This document shows positions 8,401 through 12,275 of a stretch of 12,275 nt of DNA, one piece after another. A program made the position numbers and the translations under genes. The stretch is taken from the NCBI GenBank assembly GCA_037045145.1, contig JBAOIA010000003.1:1-12275 (forward strand), written 5' to 3'. Numbering within the stretch: position 1 is the first letter of the stretch; each line of letters starts with the position of its first letter. The notes under the pieces were generated by a model. It was not told the DNA's origin, did no database searches, and saw only the letters and a program-made list of their open reading frames with translations. This stretch comes from Bacteroidia bacterium. Its GTDB lineage: Bacteria > Bacteroidota > Bacteroidia > AKYH767-A > OLB10.

Positions 8401-8818
8401 GCAGTTTCACAACCACTTTCTTGTCCTTCATTTGTTGGCTCAACTTCCGCAGAGCTTTTTCATCTGCTTCGGTTGGTGTGCCGATTGTCAACTGGTCTTT
8501 AAACTCTTGTGCAAGTCTTTTTTTAAGTTTTACTGCTTCGGCTTGGTCAATGATGTGGTCTTCGTCTTTGGAGAAGTAGTCACGCAAAATGTCAATTGGC
8601 ATTTTCTGCATTCCAACAAGCAGTCGGCAAATGCGGTGAACATCGTCCTTACCTTCAACGACTGTCGCACCCGATAAGCTGTCGATTTTGTCTGCAACTT
8701 CTTTCCAACCTCTCAGGTTAAAATATCCCACACAAAAGTCTGTCCGCTGTGATAGTTCAAGCGTTTCATTCAGTCCTTTGGTTAAGTGGTTTTCTATGTT
8801 GTCGTAGATTTTCGGCAT
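5453..8818 (-). CDS. Phospholipase-D-like/SNF2-family helicase fusion, probable restriction effector
   Basis: This 1121-residue protein opens the operon. Residues 1-210 form a PLD-like nuclease domain with HAKLYL (H146, K148), GSSNLTLAGL (166-175) and QGELNIDV (178-185). The Asp of the classical HxKx4D motif is not at its usual place (Tyr153), as in other helicase-linked PLD domains. Residues 260-840 form an SF2/SNF2 motor: Walker A GDVVGLGKT (286-294), DESH (359-362), SATPYN (390-395) and motif VI QRAGRVDRIGQ (823-833). An acidic insert (about 628-640) and a C-terminal tail of about 280 residues complete it. This architecture is usual in restriction-like systems, paired with a large adenine methyltransferase such as the one downstream. 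The motor is expected to translocate on DNA and the PLD domain to cleave it, but this is inferred. It resembles DISARM DrmD in its helicase, but the other DISARM genes are absent. The start fits the beginning of conserved sequence. Confidence 0.9.
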   Translation of the reverse strand: MPKIYDNIENHLTKGLNETLELSQRTDFCVGYFNLRGWKEVADKIDSLSGATVVEGKDDVHRICRLLVGMQKMPIDILRDYFSKDEDHIIDQAEAVKLKKRLAQEFKDQLTIGTPTEADEKALRKLSQQMKDKKVVVKLHLRYTLHAKLYLAYSNDKRVPVVGFLGSSNLTLAGLAKQGELNIDVMDQDAANKLATWFDDRWKDRWCIDITEELIEIIDNSWAADRLVSPFHIYLKIAYHLSREARAGINEFKLPKVFQKELLEFQQKAVLVAAHHLHKRDGVVIGDVVGLGKTITATALAKLFEDDFFLETLIICPKNLVEMWEDYAHKYQLRAKVISQSKVQTTLPNLRRYRLVVIDESHNLRNDQGSRYRAIKSYLEENDSKVILLSATPYNKTYLDLSNQLRLFISDDKDLGISPERYIESIGGQVQFTSQHTETFIRSIKAFEKSHFSDDWRELMRLYLVRRTRSFIKNNYAETDPTNGRKFLTFSDGSKSYFPDRIPKRVEYVFDPKDPKDQYAKMYSTKVVDIINDLELPRYGLQQYLNENPLIKPTKDEEQLMQNLSRAGRRLMGFCRTNLFKRLESSGYSFLLSLSRHILRNYVFVYAAQNHLPIPIGKNISQNLDDYLEDSDTDNDGDDKNHLKLILKEETYLQKAKELYTLFASDSYKNRFDWIRSEFFANSLQQNLINDSKEIIKILNIGKDWNPDEDRQLNALYDLLTKTHSKEKVLVFTQFADTAYYLTEQLKQRGIAQIESVTGDDENPTGLAQRFSPHSNQKSDIIKSGQELRVLITTDVLSEGQNLQDAHIILNYDLPWAIIRLIQRAGRVDRIGQKAEQIFCYSFLPEDGIEAIINLRRRLTQRIEENANVVGSDETFFDGDPVNLADLYNEKSGILDGEDDDTEVDLASLAYQIWKNATDANPELNKIIPDLPNVIYATKHNDEAPEKEGVIVYTRTSEENDILAWVDNKGKIITQSQHTILKAAQCTPDTEPKYKLEKHHELVKSGIDFIREEEKNTGGSLGKKTGVKYRVYMRLDRYCKEYEGTLFVNEQLKKAVNDIYKYPLKEFARETLNRQLKAGISDELLANLVISLREEDKLVIVNEDEQPNREPQIICSLGLKN

Positions 8819-8904
8819 TTATATTTCAGTTAAATTAAGGTTGTCAAAATACGAAATTTTGAGTTTGTTTATGTCGTAGAACTCTGCCCCTTGTGCGGTG
8901 GGAG

Positions 8905-8969
8905 ATTTGGCTCTTTTGGTTTTGCGAAGGGTCGGCTTTGAGTGACGGGCAAAACCAAATGTGCCAAAT
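8905..8969. repeat. Imperfect palindrome, attC-like or other mobile palindrome
   Basis: The arms are ATTTGGC (8905-8911) plus TTTTGGTTTTGC (8914-8925) against GCAAAACCAAA (8949-8959) plus GCCAAAT (8963-8969). Both paired blocks are perfect over 7 and 11 bases. The spacers between blocks differ in length (2 and 3 bases). The loop holds GGGTCGGCTTTG (8929-8940), which recurs beyond the other end of the operon at 57-68. The two-block arm design is like that of attC stems, but no AAC/GTT core was identified. Confidence 0.6.
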
Positions 8970-9035
8970 GTGTGGCTGGCTAAAATTGAATTAAAAAAAA
9001 TGTGTGGTGGGGAAAATAAAAAACACAGAAGGGTC

Positions 9036-9063
9036 GGCAATGAGTGTTGGCTTACTCGTTGCC
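9036..9063. repeat. Hairpin with GGCAATGAGT stem
   Basis: GGCAATGAGT (9036-9045) pairs with ACTCGTTGCC (9054-9063) over 10 bases with one wobble and an 8-base loop. Beyond it AAGGG and CCTTT can extend the stem with bulged bases on one side. No U-tract adjoins it, so it is not called as a terminator. Confidence 0.6.
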
Positions 9064-9167
9064 CCTTTGTTGTATCGTTTGTATGTTGTTCACCTGTCAA
9101 AATGGTTTACTTTTCTGTTTATATTTTGGTCGTATGTCAATGTTCGGATTGTCGTCCTACCATTGGC

Positions 9168-9191
9168 TATAACGTAGCAGGTGTATAGGTA
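9168..9191. repeat. Left arm of a long inverted repeat framing two small genes (attC-like)
   Basis: The arm holds TATAAC (9168-9173) and GTGTATAGGTA (9181-9191). The 11-mer is the exact reverse complement of TACCTATACAC at 9927-9937, and TATAAC is matched by GTTATA at 9941-9946. The outer AAC and GTT and the two-block arms with unequal spacers (7 versus 3 bases) follow the attC plan. The roughly 735-base span between the arms, with two genes in it, does not. Confidence 0.6.
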
Positions 9192-9287
9192 GTTTTTGAG
9201 CGACCCCTCACTTTGCTATGAAAAACGGGTTTTTTGGCTTTAAAACCGAAGGGTGGGATTTATTTTGAAAATATTTTAACCTTTTGC

Positions 9288-9318
9288 TTGTATATATCGT
9301 ATATACGGTATATATTTA
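9288..9318 (+). promoter_or_regulatory. Putative Bacteroidota promoter with three tandem 9-bp repeats
   Basis: A TTG at 9288-9290 is followed 20 bases later by TATATTTA (9311-9318), close to the Bacteroidota -33 TTG / -7 TAnnTTTG pattern. Between and across them lie three tandem 9-mers, GTATATATC, GTATATACG and GTATATATT (9290-9316). The junction of the first two forms the palindrome CGTATATACG (9298-9307). The overlap with the promoter suggests an operator, plausibly for autoregulation of the two genes downstream. Confidence 0.42.
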
Positions 9319-9342
9319 CATCATAATTAAACAACAAAGCAA

Positions 9343-9621
9343 ATGACAACTAATCAATCAATCTTCGCAGACATCAATTGTAAAGGTGGTGTGGCAATGT
9401 TAGTAGGTGTAATTGTAAAAGAAACCGAAAAGGCAGTTAAAATTGATTACGCTCTTGAGCCTATTTTTGTAGGTAGTGTTGGCTCACCTATAACAATTGC
9501 AAATAGAACAGCTTGGGTTCCTAAATCACAAATCACTGAAAAGAACGGAGCGTTTGAAATAAAAAAGTGGTTTGCAAACCAAGCGTTAAAAGGATTCAAC
9601 ATTAAGCCCTACCAAATATAG
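9343..9621 (+). CDS. Small hypothetical protein with ETEKA...WVPKSQI pattern
   Basis: The 92-residue protein has no signal peptide or membrane segment. I do not recognise a named family. The central pattern, KETEKAVKIDY (about 27-37) followed by an aromatic-Val-Pro-Lys-Ser segment AWVPKSQI (57-64), is like that of short beta-rich proteins found in phages and mobile elements. The start follows a short leader after the putative promoter at 9288-9318. The stop codon lies in a hairpin (9604-9626), and the next gene starts 14 bases later, so the two are probably co-transcribed. It could be the toxin or partner half of a two-gene addiction-like module, but nothing in its sequence shows toxicity. 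Confidence 0.7.
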   Translation: MTTNQSIFADINCKGGVAMLVGVIVKETEKAVKIDYALEPIFVGSVGSPITIANRTAWVPKSQITEKNGAFEIKKWFANQALKGFNIKPYQI

Positions 9622-9626
9622 GGCTT
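9604..9626 (+). promoter_or_regulatory. Hairpin across the stop codon between the two small genes
   Basis: AAGCCCT (9604-9610) and AGGGCTT (9620-9626) form a perfect 7-bp stem with a 9-base loop. The stop codon TAG (9619-9621) spans the start of the right arm. The stem ends 9 bases before the ATG of the next gene and is followed by ACCTCTTTT. It could act as a weak attenuator or control translation of the downstream gene. Confidence 0.5.
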
Positions 9627-9635
9627 ACCTCTTTT

Positions 9636-9905
9636 ATGAAAGAAATAATTAACTTCATTAATTCTGAAATTTGCGAGCGTAGAGACTACTCCGCTTCAAA
9701 AACTTTTGAAGTTGTACGTGATAAAATAATTGAAATCGAAATGAGAAAATTAATTGACCTTGACGAAGAAACTTTTAAGACACTCTCCAAATTAGCAATT
9801 GACAATAATACTAATCTTAAAAGTTACATCGAATCTATTTTAGTACTCCATGCGGGCGGGGGTTTTAAAGCCAAAAAACCTTCCACTAAACGTAAATCAA
9901 AGTGA
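9636..9905 (+). CDS. Small protein with a ribbon-helix-helix-like segment, antitoxin-like
   Basis: The protein has 89 residues. The segment KLIDLDEETFKTLSKLAI..TNLKSYIESIL (about 38-68) matches the pattern of short Bacteroidota proteins resembling CopG/Arc-type antitoxins: a beta strand followed by two helices, with TNLKSYIE as the second helix. The N-terminus (1-37) is charged and helical, and the C-terminus (about 78-89) is Lys/Ser-rich. It lies 14 bases downstream of the 92-residue gene and probably shares its promoter, whose tandem repeats would suit an RHH repressor. The antitoxin reading is an inference from this segment and from context. Confidence 0.68.
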   Translation: MKEIINFINSEICERRDYSASKTFEVVRDKIIEIEMRKLIDLDEETFKTLSKLAIDNNTNLKSYIESILVLHAGGGFKAKKPSTKRKSK

Positions 9906-9926
9906 TGAACTATCACGCGAAAAAAT

Positions 9927-9949
9927 TACCTATACACGGTGTTATAAGC
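9927..9949. repeat. Right arm of the inverted repeat framing two small genes (attC-like)
   Basis: TACCTATACAC (9927-9937) is the exact complement of GTGTATAGGTA at 9181-9191, and GTTATA (9941-9946) matches TATAAC at 9168-9173. It begins 22 bases after the stop codon of the second small gene and runs directly into the hairpin at 9941-10031. Confidence 0.6.
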
Positions 9950-10031
9950 TGTACTTTGCAGTGTGGTGGGTAGCCAAAGAAAAAGCCTCCGTGCGCTTTG
10001 GCTATTCGTGGGGCAAAGTATTGCTTATAAC
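9941..10031. repeat. 91-bp gene-free palindrome with three paired blocks
   Basis: GTTATAAGC (9941-9949) pairs with GCTTATAAC (10023-10031), TACTTTGC (9952-9959) with GCAAAGTA (10013-10020), and TAGCCAAAG (9971-9979) with CTTTGGCTA (9996-10004). All three blocks are perfect. The size fits an attC site, but the outer bases run GTT...AAC, the reverse of the AAC...GTT order of attC. It may be an empty cassette lying between two attC-like sites, or a different palindromic element. Confidence 0.8.
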
Positions 10032-10033
10032 GG

Positions 10034-11777
10034 CAGTCTGTGAAAAAAATATTTTTTCAGTATTTACAAATGTAAAATAATTTCAATAATTTTAAGGGGA
10101 AATAAATAAAAAAAATGCCTCAAATACAAGGTATCAACCGAGAACAAATCACTTTTTCAAACCTTGAAAGTCAGATAGCAAAAGACAATGAGATTCGATT
10201 TATAGATGCATTTGTAGATAAGCTGGATTTAAAACAACTCGGTATTCAATCGCTCATTCAGAGGGAAAAGAAAAAAGCCGGGAGAGCATCTTTTGAAGAT
10301 GCACTTTTTTTAAAACTGTATCTATATGCCTATTTAAACGGATTAAGAAGCAGTCGTAAATTAGAGAAAGAAGCTGTTCGTAATATTGAGTTGCAGTGGT
10401 TGCTCAAAGGACTTTGTCCGAACTATCATTCTATTGCCGACTTCCGAAAGATTAATGCTGTGGCACTAAAAAGCTTATTTAAGTTGTTTGTGTTGTTTTT
10501 GAAAGAAGCGGGCTTGATTGGTGGTAATGTGATTGCCGTAGATGGCACCAAAATAAGAGGGAGCAACAGTAAAAAGAATAACTATAACCCCAAAAAGATT
10601 GAAAGGCATCTGGCATATATCGAAGAAAAAACAGAACAATATTTAGAGCAGTTAGATAAAGCCGATAGGGAAGAAAACCAAGTCCAGAGTCTATCCATTA
10701 GTGATGTAGAAGATAAATTAGCCAAGCTGAAAACACATAAGATCAAGTACGAACAATTAGCCAAGCAACTAGAAGAGAATAAAGAGCCACAGGTAAGCAC
10801 TACTGACCCTGATGCAAGAGCCCTATTGGTTCGAGGTGTAGTGGTAGAAGTAGGCTACAATGTACAAGCAGCCGTAGATGCACAGCACAGCTTGGTAGTA
10901 GCCACACACACCATCAATCGCAACGATAAAAATGCCTTGTACGATATAAGCAGCGAAGCCAAAGAGAATATAAAAGCAGAAGCCCTCACGGTTATAGCCG
11001 ACAAAGGATATCACACCGGAAAAGAATTGCAATCATGTCAGGCAGCAGCAATAGAAACAATAGTAGCAAGGCAAGAGATAGTGAACAGCAACGAAGGTGG
11101 CACACAACCTGAGTACCTCATTCAACACTTTAAGTACAACCAGGAAACCGATACGTACACCTGTCCGCAAGGCGAAACACTGCATACCACAGGCAAATTG
11201 CATACAAAAAAGCGCAGTGAAGACATCTCCTATCAATTTAAAAAGTACCGAAGTACAGCTTGCAATACATGCCCTGTAAAACACCTCTGCACCGGCAGAC
11301 AGGATGGTCGAAGGGAAATAGAACGCAGTGAATATGCCGAAGCGGTAGAGAGAAACAAAACGAACTATGAATCCAACGCAGAGTTATACCGCAAACGGCA
11401 GGAGCTAAACGAACATATCTTTGGCACAATCAAACGGCAGTGGAATTTGTATTACACCAATTTGAGAGGATTAAAAAAAGTGAATGGAGAGCTGGCACTC
11501 ATCATGACTGTTTACAATATAAAACGCGCCAAGAACATCTTAGGCTTTGATAGACTGATGGAAGTGCTGAAAAATTGGACACCAAAGTATCCAGGAGGAT
11601 ATTTTTCAATTAAAAGTAGACTTCATCAGCCGCGGCTGATAAGCCAATATACGCCCATTAATTTTTTCCAAGAAAATATCGCTGCATAAAATCAAGCCAT
11701 CTTAAAACAGAGAAGAGCACTTCTACATTAATTTTAAAAGCAGTATTTTAAAAGAAAATGACTTTTTTCACAGCCTG
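10034..11777 (+). mobile_element. Intact IS1182-type insertion sequence, 1744 bp
   Basis: The ends are CAGTCTGTGAAAAAA (10034-10048) and the inverted copy TTTTTTCACAGCCTG (11763-11777), with 14 of 15 bases matching. ACGG directly flanks both sides (10030-10033 and 11778-11781), which is a 4-bp target duplication. One full-length transposase gene fills most of it. Removing the element and one ACGG rejoins TTATAACGG to TTCGGGTATTGG and restores an attC-like site of about 95 bp. The element looks complete and recent. Confidence 0.88.
10115..11689 (+). CDS. IS1182-family DDE transposase
   Basis: This 524-residue protein has the usual length for the family. The N-terminal part contains RASFEDALFLKLYLYAYLNGLRSSRKLE (about 57-84) and the HSIADFRK segment (105-112), both typical of IS1182/IS5-like transposases. 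The DDE triad is read as D143 (IAVDGTKI), D296 (VIADKGYH) and E433 (ELNEHIFGTIKRQW). A charged coiled-coil-like insert (about 160-225) and TDPDAR (230-235) lie between the first two. A cysteine set (C350, C383, C386, C392) probably binds zinc. The reading frame is uninterrupted and all catalytic residues are present, so the enzyme is probably active. The start has no strong ribosome binding site, as is usual in this phylum. Confidence 0.93.
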   Translation: MPQIQGINREQITFSNLESQIAKDNEIRFIDAFVDKLDLKQLGIQSLIQREKKKAGRASFEDALFLKLYLYAYLNGLRSSRKLEKEAVRNIELQWLLKGLCPNYHSIADFRKINAVALKSLFKLFVLFLKEAGLIGGNVIAVDGTKIRGSNSKKNNYNPKKIERHLAYIEEKTEQYLEQLDKADREENQVQSLSISDVEDKLAKLKTHKIKYEQLAKQLEENKEPQVSTTDPDARALLVRGVVVEVGYNVQAAVDAQHSLVVATHTINRNDKNALYDISSEAKENIKAEALTVIADKGYHTGKELQSCQAAAIETIVARQEIVNSNEGGTQPEYLIQHFKYNQETDTYTCPQGETLHTTGKLHTKKRSEDISYQFKKYRSTACNTCPVKHLCTGRQDGRREIERSEYAEAVERNKTNYESNAELYRKRQELNEHIFGTIKRQWNLYYTNLRGLKKVNGELALIMTVYNIKRAKNILGFDRLMEVLKNWTPKYPGGYFSIKSRLHQPRLISQYTPINFFQENIAA

Positions 11778-11784
11778 ACGGTTC

Positions 11785-11867
11785 GGGTATTGGCGATGCC
11801 CGCAACTTAGAAACTTTAAATTATAAACAAACTGTCCTGCGGGTATTGCCAATACCATGTTACAGGC
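11785..11867. other. attC-like site, right portion (left core displaced by the IS)
   Basis: GGGTATTGGCGATGCCCGCA (11785-11804) pairs with TGCGGGTATTGCCAATACC (11838-11856) with two internal mismatches around a 33-base loop. Beyond the right arm comes GTTACAGGC (11859-11867). The matching left core TTATAAC lies at 10025-10031, on the far side of the IS. Without the IS the site is about 95 bp: AAC core, arms with unequal spacers, variable loop, GTT core. This is the attC plan. No integrase gene is in the window. Confidence 0.65.
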
Positions 11868-11888
11868 AGTGCTTAATGAAATTTTAAA

Positions 11889-12254
11889 ATGGAAACAGAA
11901 ATCAGAAATGCAATTATTGAAAGCACTTCACTTGATACAGGTGATAGAGGACTATTGACAGCATGGCTTCATCTTGATTATGGTGATGGCGGTCATCAAG
12001 GTTTTGGCGGTCATGTTTTATACCTGCCAAAAGACTTTAAGCACCACACAAATAAAGGTGATTTTGCAGGTCATTTTATTTTCAGGTGTATGCAGGTTGC
12101 AGGTGTTGAAAGTTGGGATAAAATCAAAGGCAAATCAGTTAGAGTAAAATATGAAGGTGGTGCAGGGTTCGCTTCTAAAATCATTGCTATTGGTCATATA
12201 GTGAAAGATGATTGGTTTAATCCGTCTGCCGATTTTGAACGGATGTCGCAATAG
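11889..12254 (+). CDS. Conserved phage/mobile-element protein of unknown function in an integron-like cassette
   Basis: The protein has 121 residues. The pattern resembles a short family common in phages and mobile elements: a GDRGLLTAWLHLDYGDGGHQGFGGH segment (about 18-42), a VAGVESWDKIKGKSVRVKYE segment (70-89), and the C-terminal KIIAIGHIVKDDWFNPSADF (96-115). The function is not known to me. The gene starts 29 bases after the GTT of the attC-like site, and its stop codon (12252-12254) overlaps the start of the next attC-like arm. That compact single-gene layout with no visible promoter of its own is what integron cassettes show. Expression may depend on upstream promoters. Confidence 0.82.
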   Translation: METEIRNAIIESTSLDTGDRGLLTAWLHLDYGDGGHQGFGGHVLYLPKDFKHHTNKGDFAGHFIFRCMQVAGVESWDKIKGKSVRVKYEGGAGFASKIIAIGHIVKDDWFNPSADFERMSQ

Positions 12255-12275
12255 CATTGCCTGTAACATTCATAT
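12253..12275. other. Left end of a further attC-like site, cut by the window edge
   Basis: AGCATTGCCTGTAACAT (12253-12269) is the reverse complement of ATGTTACAGGCAGTGCT (11857-11873) at 16 of 17 positions. In an integron cassette the first bases and the left core of its own attC site are complementary in this way. The rest of the site is beyond the window. Confidence 0.65.

Larger units (their letters stand above)
8819..9342. other. Divergent intergenic region rich in imperfect palindromes
   Basis: This 524-base region separates the minus-strand operon from the plus-strand small genes, so it should hold both promoters. No convincing gene was found. It contains palindromes at 8905-8969 and 9036-9063, the left arm of an attC-like pair at 9168-9191, and a smaller hairpin CGGGTTTT/AAAACCG (9226-9248). 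The operon promoter was not firmly placed. A TATTTTG-like element reads on the minus strand near 8846-8852, but no clear -33 partner was seen. Confidence 0.6.

Noticed and set aside
144..8818. Assignment of the operon to DISARM or BREX
   Set aside because: The helicase and methyltransferase resemble DrmD/DrmMI or PglX in part, but the other required genes are not present in the window.
8819..9100. Minus-strand 93-codon frame directly upstream of the helicase
   Set aside because: It runs through palindromic intergenic DNA and its composition is not protein-like. The frame on the opposite strand (8961-9188) fails for the same reason.
9850..10080. Plus-strand 76-codon frame
   Set aside because: It overlaps the end of the RHH-like gene and then reads through the 91-bp palindrome and the IS end, so it is an artefact.

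Overview
The window looks like an accessory (genomic-island) region of a member of the Bacteroidota. The evidence is AT-rich DNA, weak or absent Shine-Dalgarno sequences, a promoter resembling the Bacteroidota TTG/TAnnTTTG type, and protein families and repeats typical of that phylum (GxxExxY protein, KilA-N protein, IS1182-type transposase). No housekeeping gene, tRNA, rRNA or CRISPR array was seen.

The left two thirds (positions 144-8818) is one tightly packed operon on the minus strand that resembles a restriction-modification or anti-phage module. In transcription order it encodes a phospholipase-D-like/SNF2 helicase fusion (5453-8818), a KilA-N protein (4594-5418), a large Eco57I-type adenine methyltransferase (1274-4597), a truncated first copy of a DprA-like gene (1029-1277), a GxxExxY PD-(D/E)XK-fold protein (634-1023) and an intact DprA-like protein (144-602). 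Two junctions are ATGA overlaps, which suggests translational coupling. The inferred division of labour is that the methyltransferase marks self DNA, the helicase with its nuclease-like N-terminus is the effector, and the DprA-like, KilA-N and GxxExxY proteins are accessories of unknown role. No complete DISARM or BREX gene set is visible.

The 3' part of this operon has been reshaped by a family of small palindromic repeats with ends TGTCTGAACC/GGTTCAGACA. One copy is inserted in frame in the methyltransferase gene. Two others bracket the GxxExxY gene, which sits inside the DprA-like gene between two 97-bp direct repeats. The repeat appears to supply a new start codon to the downstream DprA-like copy. 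The KilA-N gene carries a perfect 32-bp palindrome.

The right third (about 8880-12275) is a string of small plus-strand genes separated by imperfect palindromes. Several of these have the AAC...GTT architecture of integron attC sites. They frame a two-gene module with its own promoter (9343-9905), a gene-free hairpin (9941-10031), and a single-gene cassette (about 11860-12267) whose two ends are complementary, as expected of an integron cassette. An intact IS1182-type element (10034-11777, 15-bp inverted repeats, 4-bp target duplication ACGG) has landed in one attC-like site. No integron integrase is present, so this would be a piece of a cassette array or a cluster lacking an integrase.
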